Source of the DNA: Robiginitalea sp.
GTDB taxonomy: Bacteria > Bacteroidota > Bacteroidia > Flavobacteriales > Flavobacteriaceae
Reading direction: 5' to 3'
Length of the DNA stretch: 37,566 nt
Assembly: GCA_024638915.1 (NCBI GenBank)
Contig: JAHEJJ010000029.1
Span: forward strand, 1,613-39,178
Within the stretch, counting starts at the first letter, position 1; each line of letters opens with the position of its first letter. Shown here one piece after another: positions 1 through 7,936 of this stretch. The notes below the pieces were generated by a model. That model was not told where the DNA came from and ran no database searches. It saw only the letters and a list, made by a program, of their open reading frames with translations. The position numbers and the translations under genes were made by a program.

Positions 1-754
1 CAAAGGTATAATCGGGTTCTTCATAAGCCAGAGAAAAATGACATATGTCGTAGCAGATACAGATGTATCTTAGAAGCAACTCCTCCGCTCGGCCTTTGGA
101 AACGCCCAGTTCTTCCATTAAGACCGGGGATCCGATCGGTAAAAGGTATTCCTTATAAAAGATCAGCACATCAGCGGTATTTTCCAGGAAACCATCAGGT
201 TCGGGTTCGATGTCGAGATGCAGATAGGAACCCGTACTTTGCTCCAGTTCCCTGAGAAACAAAGTGAGTTGTGCCAGATGCCAGCAGGCTTGTTGGATAA
301 TAGTCCTTTTTTCATCTCTCGCTTTAAACCAGGGTTTATAGGAAATCGGAGAGGTTGAAATACCACCTTCAACTTTTTCCGGTATGAGGAAGGCCAGTTG
401 TTCGAATAATCTTTTGGTATACTGTAATCTGTCAATGCTGGTCCAGTCAGGGAGATGTACTTTATCTTTTACCGGTTCATCATGAAAATTGCCATAAGGA
501 AAACCATTCAGGGTATAGACATAGCAATCTTGTTCGGAAACCCAATGCTTAAAATCGATCAGGTTTTCATTTTGCCCCAGTTCAACACTTGCCTGGTTTG
601 AAAGACGCAACCCCAAGCCAAAAGGGGAATTTGGAAAAATATTCGATTTTACAGCAGGTACATATTTTTTCAGATTGGCCAGCGTGGTATCCCAATCTTG
701 TCCGGGATGGATATTAGTACAATAAGACAAGTGAAATTGATCGCCAACCTCCAT
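1..754 (-). CDS. eboE: Metabolite traffic protein EboE, partial (C-terminus beyond window)
   Basis: This is the N-terminal 251 residues of a TIM-barrel protein of the EboE type (sugar-phosphate isomerase/xylose-isomerase-like fold); the rest lies beyond the left edge. The start is the ATG at 754-752, only two bases after the eboD stop, so translation is probably coupled. The N-terminus reads MEVGDQFHLSYCTNIHPGQD, which resembles the EboE family opening where a conserved Y-C-x-N-I-H-x-G motif begins the barrel. Later segments include LHLDIEPEPDG and CYDICHF, acidic and His residues at strand ends as expected for a metal-binding barrel. EboE is part of the ebo set implicated in metabolite export in cyanobacteria (scytonemin precursor) and pseudomonads; its exact reaction is unknown. 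The family call is from the motif and gene context. Confidence 0.85.
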   Translation of the reverse strand, partial: MEVGDQFHLSYCTNIHPGQDWDTTLANLKKYVPAVKSNIFPNSPFGLGLRLSNQASVELGQNENLIDFKHWVSEQDCYVYTLNGFPYGNFHDEPVKDKVHLPDWTSIDRLQYTKRLFEQLAFLIPEKVEGGISTSPISYKPWFKARDEKRTIIQQACWHLAQLTLFLRELEQSTGSYLHLDIEPEPDGFLENTADVLIFYKEYLLPIGSPVLMEELGVSKGRAEELLLRYICICYDICHFSLAYEEPDYTF

Positions 755-756
755 TT

Positions 757-1920
757 TCAGGCAATTTTTGCTTTAACTCTGTTATTTAAAGTTGCTATGG
801 AATCTTCCATCTTTTGCATATCGATCTCATGAACATCCTGTTTTTGGCCAATTGATGAAATAAGCGTGATGGTCAGACGGCCTCCCAGATGTTCGCGAAA
901 CTCTTCTATTCCGGAGAGTAATTCTCTTTTTTGCGCTGCTGTGCTCAGCGGTATTTCGAGATCAAATCCGATATCTATTAATAACCCGATGATTTTATCG
1001 GCCAGGGCAGGCAAAATCAATCCGATTTTGGAAGCATAAATCAAATCGAGGGCGATTCCCTTGGCTACTGCTTCACCATGTCGTATTTGGTAATCGGTCA
1101 TTTGTTCCAGCTTATGGGCAGACCAATGCCCGAAATCGAGTGGTCTTGAGGAACCTTTTTCAAAAGGATCACCGCCAATGGCAATATGCTCCATATGTAA
1201 TTCTGCACATCGGTAGATAAGGTATTGCATCGCATCTTTGTCGCGCTTTTTAAGATCAGCCACATGATGGCTGATATACTGATAAAAGCTTGCATCCTTA
1301 ATCAGCGCTACCTTTACCCCTTCGGCAATACCAGCGATCCAGTCGCGCTCCTCGAGGGTGGTTAAAAAATGATGGTCGTTGATCACCGCATGAGGGATTT
1401 CAAAACTACCTACGAAATTCTTTTTACCCCGAAGGTTTATGCCATTCTTTACCCCCACTGCGGCATCGTTTTGTGAAAGAACCGTAGTAGGTATGCGGAT
1501 AAGACGTACTCCGCGATGCGCGATCGAAGCCGCGTATCCCACCAGGTCGATCAAAGCCCCTCCACCTAGCGCTATCACATAGGAATGCCTGCAAATCTTA
1601 TTAAGGTCAATGGCTTTCAATATCTTATCTACATGCCCGGGATCATTTTTTACCACTTCTCCTCCGGGCAAGGTGACCACCTGAGTAAACTCCAATATAT
1701 CATGATGGTGTTTACAGTACAAATTAATATCTTTTTTCAGGGTCGGATGTGCCTCAGACACCCCCCGGTCGACTACAAACAATACCTTCCTCCTATTATT
1801 TTTATCCGCACGGATGGTGTTGCACAGGGTGGCGTTTTCCGGTTCGAATATTCTTTCCGTAAAATACAGGCCATAACTGTAGGTTTGGGTAAAGGTGTAT
1901 TGTATAGGTCGCAATTCCAT
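757..1920 (-). CDS. eboD: EboD, 3-dehydroquinate synthase-like sugar phosphate cyclase
   Basis: A 387-residue protein of the dehydroquinate synthase/sedoheptulose-7-phosphate cyclase superfamily. The NAD-binding GGG motif is seen in ALGGGALIDLVGYAAS, followed by the IPTTVLSQNDAAVGVKNGIN substrate/cofactor loop. The probable metal ligands are the Glu in GIAEGVKVALI and the His residues in FGHWSAHKLE and IRHGEAVAKG. In the shikimate pathway such enzymes make 3-dehydroquinate; here the position between the UbiA-like eboC and eboE marks it as EboD, whose substrate is not established. Start ATG is at 1920, 9 bases after the eboC stop. It should not be taken as the housekeeping aroB without checking whether another copy exists in the genome. 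Confidence 0.9.
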   Translation of the reverse strand: MELRPIQYTFTQTYSYGLYFTERIFEPENATLCNTIRADKNNRRKVLFVVDRGVSEAHPTLKKDINLYCKHHHDILEFTQVVTLPGGEVVKNDPGHVDKILKAIDLNKICRHSYVIALGGGALIDLVGYAASIAHRGVRLIRIPTTVLSQNDAAVGVKNGINLRGKKNFVGSFEIPHAVINDHHFLTTLEERDWIAGIAEGVKVALIKDASFYQYISHHVADLKKRDKDAMQYLIYRCAELHMEHIAIGGDPFEKGSSRPLDFGHWSAHKLEQMTDYQIRHGEAVAKGIALDLIYASKIGLILPALADKIIGLLIDIGFDLEIPLSTAAQKRELLSGIEEFREHLGGRLTITLISSIGQKQDVHEIDMQKMEDSIATLNNRVKAKIA

Positions 1921-1929
1921 AAATTTTAC

Positions 1930-2847
1930 TTAAGTTACCGCGAAAACGCGGGCCATTATCCTACTCAGGGGCAGTAATATGATTACCAGCAGTCCGTACC
2001 ACAAGTTAAAGAAACCTGAAGCCAGAATAGCATCGAGAGCCACTATGGCCAGGACCCCTGCCATCACAGCCTTTTGTATATTCTCAGGTTTATTCCGCTT
2101 ATAGGCCCTGATCAAGGGTCTGTATATCAGTAAAATAAACAGCAAAACAAACGGCATTGCCCTTAACAGGGATTCCGGCTTGTCTGGCAGTATTGTCAGA
2201 ACGGCAAAAACCACAATAGCGTATAATATACCGGCCCAAAGCAATTGTTTTTTGTTACCCGCATGTACTTCCCCTCTGCTGATCAGGGTTACCGCGAATA
2301 TATAAACCACAGGTATCAATGCATAAATATAATGGTCTATATACCCCGCAATCGACATTCCCAATACCAGATTCAACCCTCTGCAAACTCCCATATTCAA
2401 TGGGCCCACGAATGAAAATTTCTTGGTAAAAGCATCATAAAGAAGGATGGCCATGGCCAGTACAAAAGCAATAAATCCGCTTAGATTATTGACAACAAAG
2501 GCCAGCCCTATTCCGGCGATTAATAGCAAAACCCCGAGGAACGAAGCCGATCGCACTGAGACCAGGCCGCTTGGTATGGGTCGCTCCGGGCGTTCTATCT
2601 TGTCTGTTTTATGATCGAATACATCGTTCAATACCACACCGCCAGCATAGAGCGCCACAGAGGAAAAACACAAGAAAAAGTCATTGGGAAAGAGCGGGAC
2701 CTCCCGCACGGTCATAAAGAATGAATCCATGGAAATACCGGCAATGGTTATCCCAGCTAATACATCAGCGGCAGCAGTGGGCAGGTTGGCTGGCCTCATA
2801 AGCCGCAGATATCCCAGGAAAACAGGATTTATTCTATTTAATTTCAT
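1930..2847 (-). CDS. eboC: EboC, UbiA-family prenyltransferase-like membrane protein
   Basis: A 305-residue integral membrane protein of the UbiA prenyltransferase superfamily with about eight or nine hydrophobic segments. The first Asp-rich motif is present as VLNDVFDHKTDKIERPERP, the NDxxDxxxD signature that binds Mg-diphosphate, and it is followed by RPIPSG, typical of UbiA enzymes. A second, weaker acidic site may be YDAFTKK. The start ATG at 2847 lies inside the end of eboB, giving a 14-base overlap and likely translational coupling. UbiA enzymes attach isoprenoid chains to aromatic acceptors in the inner membrane; for EboC the acceptor is unknown. The intact NDxxD motif suggests that it is catalytically competent. 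Confidence 0.9.
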   Translation of the reverse strand: MKLNRINPVFLGYLRLMRPANLPTAAADVLAGITIAGISMDSFFMTVREVPLFPNDFFLCFSSVALYAGGVVLNDVFDHKTDKIERPERPIPSGLVSVRSASFLGVLLLIAGIGLAFVVNNLSGFIAFVLAMAILLYDAFTKKFSFVGPLNMGVCRGLNLVLGMSIAGYIDHYIYALIPVVYIFAVTLISRGEVHAGNKKQLLWAGILYAIVVFAVLTILPDKPESLLRAMPFVLLFILLIYRPLIRAYKRNKPENIQKAVMAGVLAIVALDAILASGFFNLWYGLLVIILLPLSRIMARVFAVT

Positions 2848-3742
2848 CGGTCTCTACACGGGGTTGCTGGCCTCTCAGAACACTGTTTTCGTTATAAAGC
2901 TGAGATTGGTCGATATCAACCCCTGACATCCAGTGCTCTTCTTTCATTTTACCATTTTTACCAAAAGCAGCCAGCGCATTAGCATAACAGGTTTTGACTA
3001 CATCTTCTCTCGATATCCCCCGTTTTATCATCAGCGATGCTGTTTTTGGAACGGCCAGCGGATCGCTTACGCCCCAGTCGGCAGAGCTGTCCACAATAAT
3101 ATTGGTACTACCAAAGTTACGAACAACCTCCACCATACGTTCGTTACCCATTTTTGTTTTTGGGTATATGGTAAATGCTGCGATAAATCCTCGGTCGAGC
3201 ACATCGCGTACGGTTTCCTCGTTGTTGTGATCGATAATGACATTGGCCGGGTCTAAACCGTGTTCTAAACAAACCTCCATGCTTCTCAAGGTCCCGGCCT
3301 TTTTATCGCGATGAGGAGTATGAATCTGAACCGTCATATCCAGGGTTTTAGCCAATTCCAGCTGTGCCCGGAAATACTTGTCTTCGGCCGGGGTTTGATC
3401 GTCATAGCCAATTTCGCCAATGGCCACTACATTTTCCTTATGCAGGTAAAGTGGCAGAAGTTCCATGACCTGCTCGGCCAGTGCTTCGTTGTTAGCCTCT
3501 TTTGAATTCAACCCTATAGTACAGTAGTGCTTTATCCCAAACTGACTGGCCCTAAAAGGTTCCCATCCTACAAGACTGCTATAATAGTCCTGAAAAGAGC
3601 CCACCTGAGTTCTGGGCTGACCCAACCAAAAAGAGGGTTCGATCACCGCCACTACACCGGCGGCCGCCATGGCTTCATAATCGTCCGTGGTACGAGATGT
3701 CATATGAATATGGGGGTCGATATACATCATCTTGTTTTCCAT
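2834..3742 (-). CDS. eboB: EboB, TatD-like metal-dependent hydrolase
   Basis: A 302-residue amidohydrolase-fold protein of the TatD type. Visible metal-site motifs are YIDPHIHM at the N-terminus (HxH), AIGEIGYDD (the Glu after strand 4), VQIHTPHRDK, VIIDHNNEE and IIVDSSADWGVSDP near the C-terminus, which gives the last Asp. These are the expected ligands of a two-metal TatD hydrolase. The family usually has hydrolase or nuclease activity; in the ebo set the substrate is not known. The gene starts with ATG at 3742, 9 bases downstream of the eboA stop, and its last 14 bases overlap eboC. The combination with eboA and a UbiA homologue is what identifies it as EboB rather than a housekeeping TatD. 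Confidence 0.88.
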   Translation of the reverse strand: MENKMMYIDPHIHMTSRTTDDYEAMAAAGVVAVIEPSFWLGQPRTQVGSFQDYYSSLVGWEPFRASQFGIKHYCTIGLNSKEANNEALAEQVMELLPLYLHKENVVAIGEIGYDDQTPAEDKYFRAQLELAKTLDMTVQIHTPHRDKKAGTLRSMEVCLEHGLDPANVIIDHNNEETVRDVLDRGFIAAFTIYPKTKMGNERMVEVVRNFGSTNIIVDSSADWGVSDPLAVPKTASLMIKRGISREDVVKTCYANALAAFGKNGKMKEEHWMSGVDIDQSQLYNENSVLRGQQPRVETDEIK

Positions 3743-3751
3743 AATCTCTAA

Positions 3752-4606
3752 TCAATCATATATTTCGTTCCAGTTTAATTCATTGTTCTCTGCCAAACTA
3801 TATAAATCTGGAGAAACCGACTTTAGCAATTCCAAAGCATCTTTTAGTTCCGAATGGAAACAGCAGAGTGCAGCGGCTCTGTTTTCAGACGATTTATCAC
3901 TTTTTAAAAGTTGCTGCATATCGGCCATCAGGTCATTTTTCAGATATCCACTTACGGGCCTCCAAATCATAGGATCGATATCCCTCGATGCCGCCCAGCG
4001 TTCATGGGCATAATCCGATATAATGCGGGCCAGTTCGGCGTTGGCGCGTTCTTCCACTCCTATTATTTGGCTAAGGTCGAGTTGCATAAAAGCTGCTTTT
4101 AAGTACATCTGGTTCCATTGCTGCTCATTAAAATGAAGGCTTGGATAAGGGTTGTTCATGGTGATGGCCTCGAACACCGGAGTTATATTGGTCCGAAGCG
4201 CCTCAACCGCTACCTCGCTGAAGTAATCCGACCGGGGTAACAGCACTAAAAATTTTAAGAAAGTGATGAGCTCTCCCCCATCCGCTACCTGAATGATCTG
4301 AGCCACTTTCGGACCAAAAAAATCAAAGTCGGATTCCAGGACTGAAGCCAATAGGTAAACCCTCGACAACTGAAGTACATCGGCCTGATGACGATCGAGA
4401 TATTCCAGTTCAGATGCTCTGGCATCTTCGATCAAAAACTTCTTTTCTACCGATTTTGAGGCCATCAGGCTATAGGTAAGATAGAACTTTTGAGTGTCTT
4501 TTTGGTTTATAATATGGTCGAGATTATTATCGATCCAGGCCAAATCGGTCAGCTCAGGGTTATCCTCTAATAATTTCCTCAGAAAGTTGGTTTGTGATTG
4601 GGTCAT
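3752..4606 (-). CDS. eboA: EboA-domain protein, first gene of the ebo cluster
   Basis: A 284-residue, largely helical, soluble protein without signal peptide or membrane segment. It matches the EboA family by position (first gene, followed by TatD-like, UbiA-like, DHQS-like and TIM-barrel genes) and by general features such as RVYLLASVL followed by a helical stretch and the segment MYLKAAFMQLDLSQIIG near the middle, which is typical of EboA proteins. No catalytic motif is evident and the molecular function is unknown. Start ATG at 4606; the promoter-like site at 4635-4666 would give a short leader of roughly 20 bases. The protein is most likely cytoplasmic and acts with EboB-E in metabolite transfer; that role is inferred from work in other phyla. 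Confidence 0.82.
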   Translation of the reverse strand: MTQSQTNFLRKLLEDNPELTDLAWIDNNLDHIINQKDTQKFYLTYSLMASKSVEKKFLIEDARASELEYLDRHQADVLQLSRVYLLASVLESDFDFFGPKVAQIIQVADGGELITFLKFLVLLPRSDYFSEVAVEALRTNITPVFEAITMNNPYPSLHFNEQQWNQMYLKAAFMQLDLSQIIGVEERANAELARIISDYAHERWAASRDIDPMIWRPVSGYLKNDLMADMQQLLKSDKSSENRAAALCCFHSELKDALELLKSVSPDLYSLAENNELNWNEIYD

Positions 4607-4634
4607 CGAGCCTGATAAAAACTTATTTTGGATT

Positions 4635-4666
4635 CAAAGCTACCATTTCAACGCCGGCATGTCAAA
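4635..4666 (-). promoter_or_regulatory. Putative promoter of the ebo cluster
   Basis: On the minus strand TTTGAC (4666-4661) is followed after 18 bases by TAGCTTTG (4642-4635). This fits the Bacteroidota sigma-ABfr pattern of a TTG-containing -33 box and a TAnnTTTG -7 box. Transcription would begin near 4628, about 20 bases before the eboA ATG. A second TAnnTTTG match (TATATTTG, 4670-4663) overlaps the -33 box and could be an alternative. Confidence 0.45.
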
Positions 4667-4724
4667 TATATTGAGATAAGCCTATACGATAGTCCAATTC
4701 CATCCACAATTATTAGGTAATATG

Positions 4725-4732
4725 TATTTTTG
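4725..4732 (+). promoter_or_regulatory. Putative -7 box for miaE
   Basis: TATTTTTG matches the TAnnTTTG consensus of Bacteroidota promoters and lies 22 bases before the miaE ATG, leaving a leader of about 15 bases. No convincing TTG -33 box is present at the usual 17-23 base spacing, so support rests on the -7 box and the position. Confidence 0.4.
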
Positions 4733-4754
4733 ATCTAATATTTAACCATAGGAA

Positions 4755-5336
4755 ATGTTAGGACTCAAACTGCCCACCGATCCGAGATGGGTCAATATTG
4801 TTGAAAAGGACATCGATGAAATATTAACAGATCATGCCTATTGTGAGCAAAAGGCTGCCAGTACGGCGATCTCGCTTATTGTGAATTTTCCCGAATATCC
4901 CGAACTGGTCCAGGAAATGGTGGCCCTTTCCCGCGAGGAAATGGGTCATTTTAAAATGGTCCACGACCTTATCTTAAAAAGAGGCACCACTCTTGGGAGA
5001 TACCGAAAAGACGAATATGTGATCGAACTGATGAAATTCTTCCCAAAGGGTGGCGACAGAAATACACAATTGGTACACAGGTTATTGTATGCAGCGCTGA
5101 TCGAGGCTAGAAGTTGTGAGCGGTTCAGGCTGCTATCTGAAGAACTCAAAGACAAGGAACTGGCAGAATTCTATCGTAAACTTATGGTTAGCGAGGCCAA
5201 TCATTATAGCATGTTTTTAAAATTTGCAAGGACGTTTGGAAACCGTGAAGAAGTGGACCAAAAATGGCATGAATTGTTGGAATACGAAGCAGGTATCATG
5301 AAAAAACTGGGTAAAAACGTAAGTATCCACGGCTAA
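4755..5336 (+). CDS. miaE: tRNA 2-methylthio-N6-isopentenyladenosine(37) hydroxylase (MiaE-like)
   Basis: A 193-residue ferritin-like diiron protein. The iron ligands expected for MiaE can be read as Glu31, Glu62 and His65 (EEMGH), Glu117 (IEARS) and Glu147 with His150 (SEANH), the EX28-30EXXH repeat pattern of this superfamily. MiaE uses O2 to hydroxylate the isopentenyl group on A37 of UNN-reading tRNAs. The opening LGLKLPTDPRW is characteristic of the family. It stands alone on the plus strand, divergent from the ebo cluster and convergent with ppk1, with only 15 bases to the ppk1 stop. Start ATG at 4755 follows an A-rich leader. Confidence 0.93.
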   Translation: MLGLKLPTDPRWVNIVEKDIDEILTDHAYCEQKAASTAISLIVNFPEYPELVQEMVALSREEMGHFKMVHDLILKRGTTLGRYRKDEYVIELMKFFPKGGDRNTQLVHRLLYAALIEARSCERFRLLSEELKDKELAEFYRKLMVSEANHYSMFLKFARTFGNREEVDQKWHELLEYEAGIMKKLGKNVSIHG

Positions 5337-5357
5337 ACCGTTCGGAACGATCTAGCC
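5331..5357. repeat. Nested inverted repeat across the miaE/ppk1 convergent junction
   Basis: GGCTA (5331-5335) pairs with TAGCC (5353-5357), and an inner CGTT-CGG-AACG hairpin (5339-5349) sits between them. The structure covers both stop codons. It lacks a T-tract on either strand, so it is not a canonical intrinsic terminator, but it may block read-through or protect the 3' ends of the two convergent messages. Confidence 0.4.
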
Positions 5358-7445
5358 ATTGTCCTTGAGTTTTTCGAGGTAGTAGTCGTACATAGCAAAC
5401 TGCGATCTCAATTTAGGCAAGTCATTTTTACGATATTTATTATCCTGGTCTTCGTCGAAGATTCGTGCCTTTACATTATCGCGCCAGGATATTTCGAAAG
5501 TATCGATCAGTTCGGCTTTAATATCCTTATCGTAAATCGGGCAGCCCACCTCCACTCGATTATCGAGATTACGCGTCATCCAGTCCGCCGAAGATATGTA
5601 GACTTGAGGATCTCCGTTATTCCCTAAAATAAATATTCTGGGGTGTTCAAGGAATTTGTCCACTATACTGATCGCCTCGATGTTTTCGCTCATTCCTTCT
5701 ACCCCAGGGATCAGACAGCAAATCCCACGAACGATCAACTGGATTTTCACTCCGGCATTATTCGCTTCATAGAGTTTGTCGACCATGCGGTATGAAGTAA
5801 AACTATTCATTTTGATCTTGATATAGGCTTCTTTGCCTTGCCGAGCATTCTCGATCTCCTGATCGATAAGCTTTACAAAGGCATTGGTGGTATAATGTGG
5901 CGACACAATCAAATGCTTGTATTTGTAGATCTTATAAGTGGTTTCGAAAAAATCAAATACGATCTTTAATTCCTTTAGTATTGCCTGGTTGGCCGTAAAT
6001 AATGTATAATCGGTGTAGATTTTCGCTGTTGACTCGTTAAAATTACCAGTACTGATAAACCCGTAGCGCTTTATGTCATCACCCTCTTTACGGGCCACCA
6101 CACAAATCTTGCTATGTACTTTTAGACCCGGCACCCCAAAAATCAGCTTTACCCCTTCTGCCTGCAGTTCCTCCGCATAGTCAATATTTGCCTGTTCGTC
6201 GAAACGGGCTCGTAATTCGATCTGCATGGTCACCTGTTTCCCATTCTTTACAGCCTGGATCAGAGACGCGGCCACCTGGGAATTCTTTGCCAGCCTGTAA
6301 ACCGTTATCTTGATACTCCGCACTTTAGGATCCAGGGCGGCTTCACGCAAAAATTTGACCACATATGAAAAGGTATGATAGGGGGCATATAATAGAAAAT
6401 CCTTTTCGGCAATCCTATCGAGCAAACTGCCTTCAAGGCTTAGCCCTTTGATGGGCAATGGAGTAATTCTCTTATACATCAGATCATCTCGACCCAGGCT
6501 GGGGAATCCCATATAATCGCGGCGGTTATGGTAGCGGCCGCCGGGAATTACGCTGTCTGTTTCCTGTATTCTCATTTTGTCCTTTAGGAAACTCAGGGTA
6601 TCAGGTTCTATATTTTTGTCATAGACAAATCGGACCGGATCGCTGATCTTTCTGCCTTTTACGCTTGAAGAGATCTTTTCTATGAATGTTTTACTGAGAT
6701 CATTGTCAATGTCCAGTTCGGCGTCACGGGTAATCTTGATCATGTGCGCGGTAATGGAATGATAATCGAACATTGAAAATATGCTGCTGAGACAATAGCG
6801 TATCAGGTCATCCAGGATTATGATAAACTGCTTTTCACCTTCCGGTGGCAAGACCACAAAGCGGTCTATGGCTTCGGGAATCTCGATAAGTGCATACCGA
6901 ATGCCGTTTTCTTCGGTCGCATTTTTTTCCAGCGCTATTCTAACCGCGAGATAGGCCGCCGTGTCTTTAAGTGTAGGGAACCGCCTCAAATCATTTAGTA
7001 TAATCGACATGAGTTGGGGACTCACATGTTGAAGGAAATACTCTTTGAGAAAACTGGCCTGATGCTCTGTAACTTCGGTTTCATCGATCAAAAATATATT
7101 ATGATCTTCCAGTTCATTTTCTATATCATGAAGGATCTCAAGGCTTTTTGTCTGCTGATCGATCACTATTTTGGTAATCTGTGCTAGCAAGTCTTTGGCT
7201 TTCTCTCCTCCTAAAGCGCTCTTACCCTTCTTCCCAGCCAGTACAATTCTCTTTACTGTGGCATAGCGAACCTTGAAGAACTCATCGAGGTTGTTCGAAA
7301 AAATACCGAGAAAGCGTAGCCTTTCGATCAGCGGAACGCGCTTGTCTGCACTTTCCTGCAAAACACGTTCATTGAACATCAGCCAACTGATCTCCCGGTT
7401 GATATACTGTTTTTTTGATTTGGCCACGGCGGTTTTGGACATCAT
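5352..7445 (-). CDS. ppk1: Polyphosphate kinase 1
   Basis: A 697-residue PPK1, the usual length for the family. It opens with INREISWLMFNERVLQE, the conserved N-domain start. The phosphohistidine site is in the segment LKVHSKICVVARK near residue 443, followed by the FISTGNFNESTAKIYTDYTLF region; a second phospholipase-D-like half has YISSADWMTRNLDNRVEV. PPK1 reversibly makes polyphosphate from ATP at the inner membrane. Its ATG overlaps the stop of the upstream SixA-like gene by four bases (ATGA), so the two are translated together; such a pairing of ppk1 with a phosphohistidine phosphatase suggests linked phosphate signalling, which is an inference. No TTG or GTG choice is needed for the start. 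Confidence 0.97.
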   Translation of the reverse strand: MMSKTAVAKSKKQYINREISWLMFNERVLQESADKRVPLIERLRFLGIFSNNLDEFFKVRYATVKRIVLAGKKGKSALGGEKAKDLLAQITKIVIDQQTKSLEILHDIENELEDHNIFLIDETEVTEHQASFLKEYFLQHVSPQLMSIILNDLRRFPTLKDTAAYLAVRIALEKNATEENGIRYALIEIPEAIDRFVVLPPEGEKQFIIILDDLIRYCLSSIFSMFDYHSITAHMIKITRDAELDIDNDLSKTFIEKISSSVKGRKISDPVRFVYDKNIEPDTLSFLKDKMRIQETDSVIPGGRYHNRRDYMGFPSLGRDDLMYKRITPLPIKGLSLEGSLLDRIAEKDFLLYAPYHTFSYVVKFLREAALDPKVRSIKITVYRLAKNSQVAASLIQAVKNGKQVTMQIELRARFDEQANIDYAEELQAEGVKLIFGVPGLKVHSKICVVARKEGDDIKRYGFISTGNFNESTAKIYTDYTLFTANQAILKELKIVFDFFETTYKIYKYKHLIVSPHYTTNAFVKLIDQEIENARQGKEAYIKIKMNSFTSYRMVDKLYEANNAGVKIQLIVRGICCLIPGVEGMSENIEAISIVDKFLEHPRIFILGNNGDPQVYISSADWMTRNLDNRVEVGCPIYDKDIKAELIDTFEISWRDNVKARIFDEDQDNKYRKNDLPKLRSQFAMYDYYLEKLKDNG

Positions 7446-7927
7446 CTCAGTTGTTTTGGAAATAGTACTTGTTTAGTGCTACCCCTTTGCAGATCGGACC
7501 AGCGATCGGAATTAAATGTGAGTTCTACCAACCCCGCTGTCGGCACATTGTCAATAGCTCGGTCGCCCCATTGATTGGCGATATTGGTAAACGCATAGTT
7601 ATGGCCAAAAATAATCACCTTTCGCCACTGATCCTCCAAGTTGTGTACAAAATCGGCTACGCCTGAACCGGAGAAATCATAAAGATTCTCGGTTACTCGA
7701 AAATTGGATAACTCATAGTTAAACTCCCTGAGTACAATCATTGCCGTATGCAACGCACGACAAGCAGGGGATGAAAAAGCCGCATCAATATCCAAGGCCT
7801 TCATACTGAAATGCTTACCCACAAGATGTGCATCGTTTATACCGCGTTCTTTTAGCGGCCTATCCTTGTCGCTTACCGCGTATTCCCATGAGGACTTGCC
7901 ATGTCTTACCAGAATAAGTGTCTTCAT
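7442..7927 (-). CDS. SixA-like histidine phosphatase family protein
   Basis: A 161-residue small histidine phosphatase. It begins with MKTLILVRHGKSSW, the RHG catalytic motif with the KSSW extension typical of the SixA branch, and continues with FSSPACRALHTAMI (second Arg) and IIFGHNYAFT (second catalytic His). Members dephosphorylate phosphohistidine residues in signalling proteins or act on small phosphoesters; the target here is unknown. The gene lies 9 bases after the pdxH stop and overlaps ppk1 by four bases, so it is part of a pdxH-sixA-ppk1 run. The protein is cytoplasmic, with no signal peptide. Confidence 0.88.
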   Translation of the reverse strand: MKTLILVRHGKSSWEYAVSDKDRPLKERGINDAHLVGKHFSMKALDIDAAFSSPACRALHTAMIVLREFNYELSNFRVTENLYDFSGSGVADFVHNLEDQWRKVIIFGHNYAFTNIANQWGDRAIDNVPTAGLVELTFNSDRWSDLQRGSTKQVLFPKQLR

Positions 7928-7936
7928 TTTATTGCA

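Noticed and set aside
1585-1977. Plus-strand open frame of 130 codons opposite eboD
   Set aside because: It lies antisense to a well-conserved enzyme and shows no protein family features, so it is a shadow of eboD.
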